A stretch of DNA of 64,000 bases from positions 372,001 through 436,000 of the forward strand of contig NZ_JAAOWU010000001.1 in the NCBI RefSeq assembly GCF_013778505.1, in the 5' to 3' direction. Positions 17,158-26,253 of the stretch are shown here, piece after piece. The stretch's first letter is position 1. Each line of letters opens with the position of its first letter. The notes below the pieces were generated by a model. That model was given only the letters and a program-made list of their open reading frames with translations. It did not search any database and was not told where the DNA came from. The DNA comes from Pseudomonas sivasensis (GTDB lineage: Bacteria; Pseudomonadota; Gammaproteobacteria; Pseudomonadales; Pseudomonadaceae). A program made the translations under genes and the position numbers.

Positions 17158-18297
17158 CTAAAAATTCTTGGCTTCGACGCGCCACATAGATGCTTGGGCC
17201 GAACGTGCTAATTCAGCAGTTGTGAACGTCCTGCTGCTGGATGCTTGAACTGCATCAATGCGGCACGCATCCAGAAAGGAGAGGAGCAAAGACGCTTTAA
17301 CGGCAAAGTTCATATTTTGAGCATCAGGCATTGTAGAAGTTACCAAACCGATAACAGCGCCTGTCGAATCAAATAAGGGAGATCCGCTAGAGCCAGGTTG
17401 AATAGCCGCAGTAAATTGTAGAAGGCTAGAATCGTTATGCAGGCCAAACAACGCCGACACACCGCCCTGGGTCACGTGGACACCACCGCCGGCGAAACCC
17501 GACATAGGGAAACCCAGCGCGACTACAGATTCGCCCAAGTCGCAGCCGGAGCCGTCCTTAAAAGAGACAGATCTGAGGACAGGGGACTCCATCACCCTGA
17601 GGAGAGCGATGTCATTACGCTGATCAACGACGACCGGCTCTGCACGATAACGACCTTCAAAGGAGGAAATGAATATGTCACTCATGCCCTCGATTACATG
17701 AGCACAGGTGAGCACATGGTGCTGGGAAACGGCGAAACCAGTGCCGGTTGCGCCCGTTCGTGCGCGGTCAGCCTCCGCAGAGCTACTGCGCCCTTTTGGA
17801 TGAGCGTCATTAATATCGATCCCGATGCGGCGGCCTAGAGCGGCTAAACCATAAGCCGAACCCTCAGCCAGTGCGCGAAACTTCCATTGCTGATTGCGGA
17901 TGTAGAATTCGCCGATAATGATCGCCGCTTCACCGTTATCGCGAAGGTCCAACCTATATTCAATCTGTTCGTCAACAAGTAGGTGCAACGAACGAAGATC
18001 GCTTACCGGTCCTGCTGCAGAAAAAGTGTATGCGATGAGAAGTAGCCGATCGCTACCGGACGGGAGGGCTGACAAGTTCAATTTACAACCAACCTTTGCT
18101 TGGTCGCCGCTCCACTCCATCCAAGACTGTGACGTCTGAAATAGGGCAGCCTCACCAGTGGGTTGGCGTTTGTCATTTACCGGCAGTATGGCAATCGCAG
18201 CGTACTCCCCGAAAGCCGAGGAGTTCCCGCATTCCAGAGTCCATTCACTCCGTGCACTTGATACCGCAGTGTTTGCGCCTGGCGCTAGCACCATCAT
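17158..18297 (-). CDS. TerD domain fused to a trypsin-like serine protease
   Basis: Residues 1-165 form a divergent TerD domain ending in AAIIIGEFYIRNQQWKFRALAEGSAYGL. Residues 185-345 are a trypsin-fold (S1C, DegP-like) protease with the complete triad: His in VLTCAHVIEG, Asp in QRNDIALLRV, Ser in QPGSSGSPLFD, plus GFPMSGFAGGGVHV and VIGLVTS strands. No signal peptide is visible, so it should act in the cytoplasm. It is the second gene of the operon, between the ATP-grasp and PRTase genes. The likely idea is that a TerD module brings the protease to the Ter complex or senses metal; targets are unknown. Two ATGs lie in tandem at the start. Confidence 0.85.
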   Translation of the reverse strand: MMVLAPGANTAVSSARSEWTLECGNSSAFGEYAAIAILPVNDKRQPTGEAALFQTSQSWMEWSGDQAKVGCKLNLSALPSGSDRLLLIAYTFSAAGPVSDLRSLHLLVDEQIEYRLDLRDNGEAAIIIGEFYIRNQQWKFRALAEGSAYGLAALGRRIGIDINDAHPKGRSSSAEADRARTGATGTGFAVSQHHVLTCAHVIEGMSDIFISSFEGRYRAEPVVVDQRNDIALLRVMESPVLRSVSFKDGSGCDLGESVVALGFPMSGFAGGGVHVTQGGVSALFGLHNDSSLLQFTAAIQPGSSGSPLFDSTGAVIGLVTSTMPDAQNMNFAVKASLLLSFLDACRIDAVQASSSRTFTTAELARSAQASMWRVEAKNF

Positions 18298-18375
18298 TCC
18301 TTGATTACTCCTTAAGTGCTAAAACCACCGCGCTGCAATGGTACCAAACTTCAGGTTTCTCAATGCCTCAGGATG

Positions 18376-19374
18376 TCATTTTGGCACTACAGCTGCAACG
18401 GTGACCCCTTTCACACGTACGTCTGGCCGCCAAACGGTAGCTGGCTCAGGGAGATTCAGGCGGCGCGTAGCAAATATACCCGCCAAATTGACGCCAGCCT
18501 CCCGGGTATAACCAACGCCACCAGAGTAGCGCGGGTTGATTTCCAACAAGTGGGGATGACCGTGCACATCATCCTTCGTCTGAACATTCACGATGCCGTC
18601 ACATTGGAAATGCTCGGCCGCTTTGAGTGCGAGCTCGACCGCCCGACCTTCCTTCTCAAAGATCTGATGAACACCAGTCTTTCTTCTGGCTACGAACGAC
18701 ACCGCTCGTCCAGCCTCGCAGACCATGTCGACCGAACACTCGCTCCCAGCCATGTAAGGCATGACAAGCATCGCCGGCGGCGACCCTCCATCACAGTACG
18801 CATGCATGTAGGTTTCGAAATTCGCAACTCGCGCATCGGGATCTGCAAAACAACGGAAGGGATCGGCGCCTTCCTTGAAACGCCAAAAGCCTTGGCCATA
18901 AATGCCGACTGCGGGTTTCACGCATACCTCACCCGACGCGGCGAGGGTTTTGTATGCAGCAAACATTTCATCAGCATTCGTAGCAGTAATCGCTGGCACG
19001 CAGGCCAAACCCGCGCGCTCAGCTTCAACGGTGAATTTGCTCTTGTCGTCGACAAGATCGAAAGTTCGCATCGACATCCCGCCGGTTACCAGAACCAACC
19101 CAGCTTGCTCGAAGCGTGTTCGGGCCTGCTCAAAGACGCCACCCAGTCGACCTGCCAGGATTACTTTGATGCCATAGGTGCGTGCAGTTGAAATCACCCA
19201 CGATATCCGCTCTTCATCACCACGAGGCTCGGTGAAGCTGATATCGGCACCGGCCGTGATTTCAGGACGATCGTCTCGATGCGAGGCAAATATCTTCACG
19301 TCAGGCGGCAACGCATCACGAGCGCCTTGAATAATGTCGCGCTGGCTAGACTGCCCTTCGAGAAACCAAATCAT
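18376..19374 (-). CDS. ATP-grasp enzyme of the Ter biosynthetic operon
   Basis: A 332-residue protein with an ATP-grasp fold. A pre-ATP domain occupies residues 1-115. CVKPAVGIYGQGFWRF provides the lysine and glycine loop, and MLVMPYMAGSECSVDMV the hinge and first acidic residues. HLLEINPRYSGGVGYTREAGVNL is the magnesium-binding E-x-N segment. Such enzymes join a carboxylate to an amine or thiol using ATP. In Ter operons they are predicted to build the small nucleoside-like compound. It is the first gene of the operon. GTGAGATT upstream of the ATG is only a weak ribosome site. Confidence 0.87.
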   Translation of the reverse strand: MIWFLEGQSSQRDIIQGARDALPPDVKIFASHRDDRPEITAGADISFTEPRGDEERISWVISTARTYGIKVILAGRLGGVFEQARTRFEQAGLVLVTGGMSMRTFDLVDDKSKFTVEAERAGLACVPAITATNADEMFAAYKTLAASGEVCVKPAVGIYGQGFWRFKEGADPFRCFADPDARVANFETYMHAYCDGGSPPAMLVMPYMAGSECSVDMVCEAGRAVSFVARRKTGVHQIFEKEGRAVELALKAAEHFQCDGIVNVQTKDDVHGHPHLLEINPRYSGGVGYTREAGVNLAGIFATRRLNLPEPATVWRPDVRVKGVTVAAVVPK

Positions 19375-20465
19375 GTTTTAATCTCACTTGTAGATGTGCA
19401 CTGACAGTCAAACCCTATGACGGGAACTGACAGCATCCGATGGTCAACCAAAACATAACGAGTGCTGCGGTAGCGTCAAGGCAATTCAGCGCGCTCCTTC
19501 AGGAGAGCGTCATCACAAGACAAGCTCCCATCCACAATTTGGTTTTCAGGTTTAAACTGGACCGCTTGCATGCGGTTCCTGCGCTCGTAAAGTAATTAGG
19601 GACGGTAGTGGTGAGGCAAAACTAAGCGGGGTCCGCCGAAGAAGAACAAATAGCATTGTCATTTTTGAGTCGAGTCCAGTTCAGAATGGGCACCGACCAC
19701 AACATTTCCTTGGCAATTTTGCACCGATATCAAGTAAGTCGTCCACAGACATTCTATTTCAGCGTATGAAGCTGCAGGGTAACTGAAGCTCACCCCGTAC
19801 CGTTCTCAAATTTTGAACCAGTAGAAGCGCAAGTGGCCCAAGCTATTGAGGCCCTCATGGTGATCAGCCAAAACGCGGACACACGATATGTTTCCGCGAC
19901 TCCAAGCCGATTGCAGCTCGCGCGTACTTATTATGTACCACATGGCAGGAACGGCTGTACAACTGCACTGTTGGCGCTGATTAAAAACTGACCCGGTGGA
20001 TGCGGAAGAAATCTTGGACTACTTGGAGGCAGTTCGTGTAATCACCACCGCTCAGATTAAATAGGCGGTGCGCCGAGACCGGACGTCAGTCTGGGTGCTG
20101 GGCACATTTGTTACGCCATCCGATGCACTGGTCTTGCGGTGGTGATTTGTGGAGCAATGGGGTCACTGGGCATAGAAATTTTTTCATTCGGTTGCTGACA
20201 TGATTTCTCAGATTTTCCTACTAGCTAAGTCCGCCTCTTGACTGACGCCCAATACGCTCAGCCAAAATACCCAGGATGATGAATATTGTGGCAATCATGG
20301 CGCGAATATATTTTTAGCAATACGGAAGCGAATTATATCTTTGAATAAACCCACAAGTTTTCGACACTCAATTGCATGCGAATACTATTGATGGCAACAT
20401 AGGATTCAGAAGAATCAGTACTTTGAATCACAACACGTCAGTGTCGTGAAGTTTCGGATACGGTC
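19375..20465. other. 1.1 kb decayed region between the ter operon and the recombinase module
   Basis: No intact gene is visible. The stretch presumably holds the ter operon promoter near 19375-19500, though no clear -35/-10 pair stood out. A possible decayed ORF is at 19833-20064. From 20160 on the sequence turns clearly AT-rich, as in the recombinase genes, and this end may hold the border of the mobile element. Confidence 0.5.
19833..20064 (+). pseudogene. Possible decayed small ORF with one frameshift
   Basis: From GTG 19833 the frame is open for 52 codons to a TGA at 19989. It holds LMVISQNADTRYV and ends in TALLALIKN. One base off, the next frame continues as KTDPVDAEEILDYLEAVRV and stops at 20064. 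The switch lies at a run of five A (19983-19987), a usual slippage site, so one protein of about 77 residues may have been broken there. I do not recognise a family, and chance cannot be excluded. Confidence 0.3.
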
Positions 20466-20921
20466 CTAACCGAGCGGCAATTCATCACAGACAACGGAGT
20501 TACATAGAACGCATTCGTTATACGCGTGTTCCACCTTCAGCGTATCAGGAGACCGGACGACTAAAGCACGAATATCTATAGAGTGCATTAACAACGCTTC
20601 TAAAATACCGATATACTGAGTTCGCATCGCCACATACATTTTATCAACCTTATTTAACTCACATTGAAGTATTGAAATCTTCTCCTGCAAATTCCTACAC
20701 TTGGCATCTTTATCAAATGCCCATTTAGAGATAAGTGAAGATTGCAATACGACATCAATCTCAAATTGATATTTCCTGATTGTCTCCCTTGATACTCCTG
20801 CGTAAATGGAGAATTCTTTTTGGCTGTATGTATACTGCACAGAGCGATCGCGATAAAAAACAATTAACTCCAACAGCTTACTTCTTAGATACTCCTTGAG
20901 CCTTTCCCCCCTGTAATTCAT
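20466..20921 (-). CDS. Small HTH protein of the recombinase module (TnpC-like role)
   Basis: A 151-residue protein. Residues 30-52 (TYSQKEFSIYAGVSRETIRK) look like a helix-turn-helix. Residues 75-105 (LQEKISILQCELNKVDKMY) suggest a coiled coil. Two cysteines near the C-terminus (CVLCNSVVC) could bind metal. It starts 9 bases after the stop of the large recombinase gene. A short partner gene of this size follows two recombinases in Tn554 (TnpC) and is also a feature of trio-type elements. I cannot tell from sequence reading alone which family it belongs to. Likely role: DNA binding or orientation control during integration. Confidence 0.65.
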   Translation of the reverse strand: MNYRGERLKEYLRSKLLELIVFYRDRSVQYTYSQKEFSIYAGVSRETIRKYQFEIDVVLQSSLISKWAFDKDAKCRNLQEKISILQCELNKVDKMYVAMRTQYIGILEALLMHSIDIRALVVRSPDTLKVEHAYNECVLCNSVVCDELPLG

Positions 20922-20930
20922 ACAACCTCC

Positions 20931-23087
20931 TCAATGATTACTCTTTTTAAAAATCTCTGTCAGCAGAAAGTTAGCTGACTGCTCCACGCTTTCAAAATGC
21001 TTATATTGGGGACTTGACTCACCGCCGGCGTTGACTATATGAACTCTGATCAAACTCGCATCATGAGCTATTCGCTGAATTTCAGACCTTTGCTTTTCAT
21101 TTTGCGAGTCTACAATAAGCACCTCGCAGGGCTTGCCATCACCTCCCTTTGCCAAACAGGAAAGATGATTTTGACAAGGCTTGAGTGCAAGATTATGAGC
21201 GCACCCGCCATGAGGCATTGGGTTGATAACACGAATAGCAGCCGTAAGATAATCTTCGGCCGCCTTACGATCTGCTATCTTAAGATTATTGAACGTAGTC
21301 TGTATCAATCCCACCGCCTTGTCCTCCCTAACGCGCTGCATCATATCTTGAAGTATAAGTGATCTACTTAATGCCGAGGTGTGGTCGTATATTTGAGCTT
21401 GAGCATAATCCGCTCGTCCTAAAATAATATTCACCTGAGCGTCCGAAAGCCCGCCCTGCTTATATACAGTATTGAGCCAATGACGGATATCATGCCAAGT
21501 AAACTCTGCAACAGTGCCTGTTCGCGGATCAAGGATATCAAATTTTCTAAATAGTGAGCCACCCTGTGCTGACGTACCGCCCAACCAACTTATGAACATC
21601 CCGTCACTAACTTTTCTAAACTCGTTCGACCTTACGGATTTTGAATAGGTCAAAAGATTACGCGAAATAACGAACAACGAGTCCTCAGGCTCTAATAACG
21701 TTTTCGAGTTCGCACGAATTGTCGGCGAGATCGAGCAATAGAACTCCTCCTCATATTTAAAGTCGCGTTCAAACGGGTATACTTTATCTTGGAGCTGACA
21801 TAATAATGCATCATCAAATACCCCTCTCACTACTTCCCGCATCCAACTTCTCGCAGAGACAGTCACCCCGCAATTTTTTTCCATACACTTCGCGGTTATC
21901 GAATGAGGGTGCATCCGCAGTTTCCTCTGCCAGTTTTCAACTTCACAGGTCACTGGAGCAAGTTCATCCCAACTTTTCTCATACAGATAAACCTTTTGTG
22001 ACATCGCTATCTGGTTATTTAACAAACGGTTAAAAACGCGAGTTGTAGTGCAGAGGTACGCCGCTGCCTTCGATGGCTTCTTGAATCGCTCTAGTAATCC
22101 TATAGCGTCAACGAACTGTCCGGTTGAAAAATAATAGCTTCCTTTTGGCGTGAACAGCCTATGTTCTTTTGTCCATTCGGATGCAAATTTTTTCGAAAAG
22201 TACCTTAGCGATTGGTCCGAACTCAGTATTTTCTTCCAATCTAGGCGCGGAGCCGATCGTAGCTGTTTAACTATATGTCGCCCTTCCATTGTCGTCTTAG
22301 CGATGAAAGTCACTGCTGCTTTGACCGCAGGATACATTTCCTGAGGGAAAGGTCTATACAAAAGCGTACCACCCTTCTCAGGAAAAACTTTAAAAGCCCA
22401 TCTCCCTTGAAGTTTTATCAAGCATTCCAACGGAAGGCACGCTAATTCATTAATTCTGCATCCCAATGCAATATTTATCAATAATGCATTAATGAAAAAC
22501 TTGTCACGAAGCTCCAATTCCGGGTGATTAACCAATGCGACAATATCTCGAAGAACCTCCGTCGGCAGCAATTTTTTCTGCCTTCCACTTTCAGACCCAT
22601 GCCTTCCATACTCAAGACGGCTCTTTGGTGCTGTATATAAAATCCTTAATCCAAGCCTCATTTGTAGCCATTTAGAGAAGGCTTGGAGATTGGATAGGCT
22701 TGATACTTTTCCTACTATTCCGCGCTCGATATAAGTATTCTCAACTGCGATAAAATCGAGAAGGTTAATCTGGGCAATCGTTTTATCACCAATCACCGAA
22801 TCAAGCCTTACCAATGCCTCGATAATCGCGAAAGCTCCGCCATCAGCAATTCCCACTTGAACTCGCTTAGCTGCAATGTAAATTTTCGCCACCATCCTCA
22901 AAGCATTGTTTTTAAGGCGGCCAAAACGAAGAGTTAAAACAGTTAAATTTCCGGGCCTTTTAACCCAATCCAAAATATCCCAATCATCGCTAAAAACATT
23001 AATTTCGGGGCTCAATACTTTCGAGACGGAAGTCGTAAGCTCGTGTAGTGCGATAGGCACTTCCAACATTAATAAACTCTCGCTCAT
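20931..23087 (-). CDS. Large tyrosine recombinase of the trio (718 residues)
   Basis: The catalytic domain lies at about residues 185-580. The first Arg is in LGCRINELACLPLECL, a Lys is in FKVFPEKGGTLL, the H-x-x-R box is FTWHDIRHWLNTVY, and the tyrosine is in YAQAQIYDHTS. The position that is usually His/Trp reads ILGRAD, so Arg may replace it. The final 130 residues hold a cysteine cluster (GGCAHNLALKPCQNHLSCL) probably binding zinc. The 718-residue size is like TnpB of Tn554 or the large member of trio elements. It starts 6 bases after the preceding stop. It should be a DNA strand-exchange enzyme or an essential accessory subunit. Confidence 0.8.
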   Translation of the reverse strand: MSESLLMLEVPIALHELTTSVSKVLSPEINVFSDDWDILDWVKRPGNLTVLTLRFGRLKNNALRMVAKIYIAAKRVQVGIADGGAFAIIEALVRLDSVIGDKTIAQINLLDFIAVENTYIERGIVGKVSSLSNLQAFSKWLQMRLGLRILYTAPKSRLEYGRHGSESGRQKKLLPTEVLRDIVALVNHPELELRDKFFINALLINIALGCRINELACLPLECLIKLQGRWAFKVFPEKGGTLLYRPFPQEMYPAVKAAVTFIAKTTMEGRHIVKQLRSAPRLDWKKILSSDQSLRYFSKKFASEWTKEHRLFTPKGSYYFSTGQFVDAIGLLERFKKPSKAAAYLCTTTRVFNRLLNNQIAMSQKVYLYEKSWDELAPVTCEVENWQRKLRMHPHSITAKCMEKNCGVTVSARSWMREVVRGVFDDALLCQLQDKVYPFERDFKYEEEFYCSISPTIRANSKTLLEPEDSLFVISRNLLTYSKSVRSNEFRKVSDGMFISWLGGTSAQGGSLFRKFDILDPRTGTVAEFTWHDIRHWLNTVYKQGGLSDAQVNIILGRADYAQAQIYDHTSALSRSLILQDMMQRVREDKAVGLIQTTFNNLKIADRKAAEDYLTAAIRVINPMPHGGCAHNLALKPCQNHLSCLAKGGDGKPCEVLIVDSQNEKQRSEIQRIAHDASLIRVHIVNAGGESSPQYKHFESVEQSANFLLTEIFKKSNH

Positions 23088-23093
23088 AGGAAG

Positions 23094-24566
23094 TTACTCA
23101 CCATTTTCTATTCTCGTTACAACATCTTTAACGGATTGGTAGACCCTTTCTAGATCCTTAAGAACCTTACTACGTTCTTTGCCACCTTCAGCCTTATCCC
23201 ACCTCGAAAGTTCGGTCTCCAAGTACTGCAAAGACTTTTTATGATCTGCATCGCGCCAAGCAATAAAATACCTACACCCATTATAACAACTAAAGAAAGG
23301 GTGCTGCCCGCACACTCCTTCTTTGCCGCACTCTCCCACAAGAGCGGGCGTTTTTACGACGGGAATCAGTATCGGCGAACCAGCACCCCGAGGACCAACA
23401 CGTCCGTTAAAAAAGAGACCATTAAGATCTGAAAACAAACCTCCAAGCCTCTTGTTGGCTCGTTCTAGCAGCGGGCAAAACTCCGATGCCAAACAATCTA
23501 TGTACCAATCTGCTGCGGTGATGGAACTATGTTCTAATACATATTGAATTTCATCTCTTGACGCCCCTTGAACAGCCATTTGTGTAGCCCCACTATGGCG
23601 TATTCGATACGGAGTTAACACCAATAGCTCTTTCGTCCTCGGGCTGACGAGGCCTATTTTTTGGCTCCAAAGTGTTAATCCACGACCAAAGTCTGGTCTT
23701 TTCCCACCCGACATACTAACTAATAAGGTTTTTCGCGATTTCTGCAAAACTCTCACATGGGGTAGTGCGGAATAATCTCGTATAGCAACCGCCAGCTCTC
23801 CGGTTATGGGCCATAGCTCTGCCTCCTGACCTCTTTGTTTCTTCGCCTTAGGAATCCTCAAAAAAAACTGCTGGTCAGATGCTGTGGGGTCGGGCATCCA
23901 TAGTGCGCTGTCTAACATTTCATGTAGCTGAATGGGGCGTTTTAGCGTTTCAAACGCAATCCATGCGAATAACCGGACAGACGTGTCCCAGGTTGATTCA
24001 TCGGGTGCCTTGGCCACCATAGCTCTTCTTACAACTTCTATTTCCGAACTGGTCAATGCCCCTCTGGTTTCATGCCATTGGAGTATTATATTCTTTGACT
24101 CACCTGGTTTAAACTTTATTGCATCCAGCTCTAACGCATAAACTTCATCGGCGCCGGCCAAACAGTTCTGCGCTGAATATCTATAAAACATTCGAAATTG
24201 CCCGCCTGCCTGTGACTCAGCCAATGTGATATCAAACAGATCCCCCAACGAAAGATCGGAAAAATCAGTCCACGAAGTATTCCATTTTGACTCAAGACAC
24301 AATAATGCTGAACGAAAGCTAGGCAGAATACGAGGACAAACCTTTTTAAGCTTAAATTTCAAATACTCATGCGCAGCATTAATGACTATTTTAGGAAGCT
24401 TGTATTCATCCAAACATATTGAATACCGCCGCCTCTGCCACTCAGTTTCAATCCTGCAAGTTGTAATATCGATAAAGAAAGGGTTCAGTGCATCAGCCCG
24501 ACATTCAACATAAAGCCTACCCTGTTCATCACGAAACTCTTCGAGATGATTTAATTCAATATTCAT
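23094..24566 (-). CDS. Second tyrosine recombinase of the trio (490 residues)
   Basis: Catalytic-type motifs are TLKRPIQLHEML (first Arg), YRIRHSGATQMAVQGA (second Arg box; the usual His is Tyr), VLEHSSITAADWYID (His and the tyrosine nucleophile). The C-terminal part has a cysteine group (CGKEGVCG then SCYNGC) and a helical tail, as in integrases of recombinase trios. The start overlaps the first recombinase by 11 bases. Together the three proteins most likely form a mixed recombination complex. Target site and direction of integration are not visible. Confidence 0.8.
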   Translation of the reverse strand: MNIELNHLEEFRDEQGRLYVECRADALNPFFIDITTCRIETEWQRRRYSICLDEYKLPKIVINAAHEYLKFKLKKVCPRILPSFRSALLCLESKWNTSWTDFSDLSLGDLFDITLAESQAGGQFRMFYRYSAQNCLAGADEVYALELDAIKFKPGESKNIILQWHETRGALTSSEIEVVRRAMVAKAPDESTWDTSVRLFAWIAFETLKRPIQLHEMLDSALWMPDPTASDQQFFLRIPKAKKQRGQEAELWPITGELAVAIRDYSALPHVRVLQKSRKTLLVSMSGGKRPDFGRGLTLWSQKIGLVSPRTKELLVLTPYRIRHSGATQMAVQGASRDEIQYVLEHSSITAADWYIDCLASEFCPLLERANKRLGGLFSDLNGLFFNGRVGPRGAGSPILIPVVKTPALVGECGKEGVCGQHPFFSCYNGCRYFIAWRDADHKKSLQYLETELSRWDKAEGGKERSKVLKDLERVYQSVKDVVTRIENGE

Positions 24567-25812
24567 CTATGATTCCTTCCTTGTTCATCTGAATTAGCCT
24601 ATTCCTAGTCAAATCCCTGATCGCTCGTTTGGCATAACACCGCAGTGAGTTGGGGCTGCGCCACCCACCCATGTAAACTATGTGATCAATTTCTGTGGCA
24701 TTATTCTCTAGCGAGCTTGCTGCCTCATAGAGTCGATTAAAGACCGCATGCCTAACCACGTGCCAATGAAACTTATCAACACATTCCAAACGTATATCTT
24801 TTGAAATCTTGTTAGCTGAAGAGCAAGATAGGGGACGACCCATATTAGACGATCCATGCGACACAAACAGGAAGTCATGATCCAAGAATACTGTGAAGCC
24901 AAGTCTTTTTCCATTTGCCTTTACTCTATACGTGGATACATACTCTTCAATGTACCCGATAACATCTTCGTCTCCCGGACCAAAGTAAAGCAATCGTCCA
25001 TAGGTTTTAACAAGAGGATTATTTGGCGTCCGTGGATCTACGTAGTTTGCTCCTCTCTCTTCTATACGAACGATTTCAAGCGAAGGATAATCACCTGTAA
25101 GATTTATATCTTCCAATCGAAGGGCGAGCGCTTCACCAATTCTAAGACCAAACCTCAGCATCAATCGCCATAAAATATAATTACGCAACTGCAGACCACG
25201 CTTTCGTGTGGCGTTGTCCAACCTAGCTTTCAATAATTTCTCGATCAATTGCAGTTCGTCATCAGTTAAATCCTGCGCGATAGCGTCAGCGTTACCGCCA
25301 GCCATGACTTCGGACCAAACCTGTTTATGGCTCTCAATAAGCTTAACGTAATTAACATTGCTGTCCACTTGATAACTTACTAACGGAGTGAAGTTCTCCA
25401 CAAACCACAGCGCGAATGCACTACAGCTGTGAAGCACCTTGGTAACATATCGGCTTATTTGATCACCACCTTGGGATGGCAATATTACGGTTTCGAGCCA
25501 GCGCGCGAAGCTCCTGACATTCTTGAAATCAATACCACGCCCTTCTAGCAGCATTACCTCTATATCAACACCATTCTTTCCCGCCCATGTAAAAAGGAAT
25601 GCCAAATGATAAAATATTGTTCTTATGCTGGATTTAAATCTACGACTACCTAATGAATACGACACTTCGTACACACTTGCACTCACGACAGGTATGAATG
25701 TTTTTTCAGCAACCAACATATACCTTGCTAGTTGACCACGAGCAAACTTTATAACTTTGTACTCTAGATATACCCGTTTCGTAGAGGCACTACGATTCGC
25801 TAAGTTAATCAT
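24556..25812 (-). CDS. First tyrosine recombinase of the trio (418 residues)
   Basis: All the main tyrosine-recombinase residues appear: Arg in RFGLRIGEALALRLEDI, Lys in the following beta-hairpin (NPLVKTYGRLL), H-x-x-R in WHVVRHAVFNRL, His/Trp position in MGGWRSPNS, and Tyr in LRCYAKRA. An N-terminal core-binding domain covers residues 1-170. AGGAG lies 6 bases before ATG 25812. It is the first clear gene of the four-gene module and likely the enzyme with the most standard activity, comparable with TnpA of Tn554. Confidence 0.85.
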   Translation of the reverse strand: MINLANRSASTKRVYLEYKVIKFARGQLARYMLVAEKTFIPVVSASVYEVSYSLGSRRFKSSIRTIFYHLAFLFTWAGKNGVDIEVMLLEGRGIDFKNVRSFARWLETVILPSQGGDQISRYVTKVLHSCSAFALWFVENFTPLVSYQVDSNVNYVKLIESHKQVWSEVMAGGNADAIAQDLTDDELQLIEKLLKARLDNATRKRGLQLRNYILWRLMLRFGLRIGEALALRLEDINLTGDYPSLEIVRIEERGANYVDPRTPNNPLVKTYGRLLYFGPGDEDVIGYIEEYVSTYRVKANGKRLGFTVFLDHDFLFVSHGSSNMGRPLSCSSANKISKDIRLECVDKFHWHVVRHAVFNRLYEAASSLENNATEIDHIVYMGGWRSPNSLRCYAKRAIRDLTRNRLIQMNKEGIIDEY

Positions 25813-26029
25813 GAGCGCTCCTCTCGCCCACGCCAGCTAAGTTCACAAGTTCAACAGCCTGATAAACGTCTACTTCCCGTAAAATAAATTTACCGAAAGA
25901 ATAATCATTCGCAGCTTTTGACTTTTCTTGACAGAGGAAATTTTCACGCGATCGAAGACGTGGCTGTGAGGCGCTAAATGTTGATGCCTCACAAAAAGAA
26001 GGAATAGGGATGGAAATAGTTAGACGCAT
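25805..26029 (-). CDS. Short ORF overlapping the first recombinase start
   Basis: This 74-codon frame ends inside the start of the recombinase gene (stop 25805, recombinase ATG 25812), so the two could be coupled. No ribosome site precedes ATG 26029. Composition is A+T-rich like the trio. No domain was recognised. It may be a leader protein, part of a longer ancestral N-terminus, or a chance ORF. Confidence 0.3.
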   Translation of the reverse strand: MRLTISIPIPSFCEASTFSASQPRLRSRENFLCQEKSKAANDYSFGKFILREVDVYQAVELVNLAGVGERSAHD

Positions 26030-26253
26030 AGCTCATACCCCGACGAAAGCTCTGTCATGGGGGTACAGATGCCGGGCCGCGGATAATTCCGACGCCTACC
26101 TGCTATCCAAAAACCCGAGGTGCTGCATTGGCACTGTTTTTCAAAGTAGACCTGCCTATCGTAATAATCAACCCCTGCATCACAGCTTAGCGACGACGGC
26201 GCTGGACGTTCCTCAGACTACACGTATCTAGGCACGCGGCATTAAGGTAAATC

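Larger units (their letters stand above)
20466..26029 (-). mobile_element. Recombinase-trio mobile element module
   Basis: Four co-directional genes with gaps or overlaps of 11 bases or less encode three unlike tyrosine recombinases (418, 490 and 718 residues) and a small helix-turn-helix protein (151). A possible 74-codon ORF overlaps the first. The DNA is markedly richer in A+T than the flanking genes. This layout resembles Tn554 (tnpA, tnpB, tnpC), RIT elements and the gamma-mobile-trio islands. It lies at the border between the Ter island and core genes, which suggests that it moved the island, or itself, into this place. Element ends were not identified. Confidence 0.7.

Noticed and set aside
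19970..19997. TTGGCGCTGATTAAAAACTG, similar to what I recall of IS21-family insertion sequence ends
   Set aside because: Only a single copy, no second end and no istA/istB; reading it as part of a decayed ORF explains the area as well.
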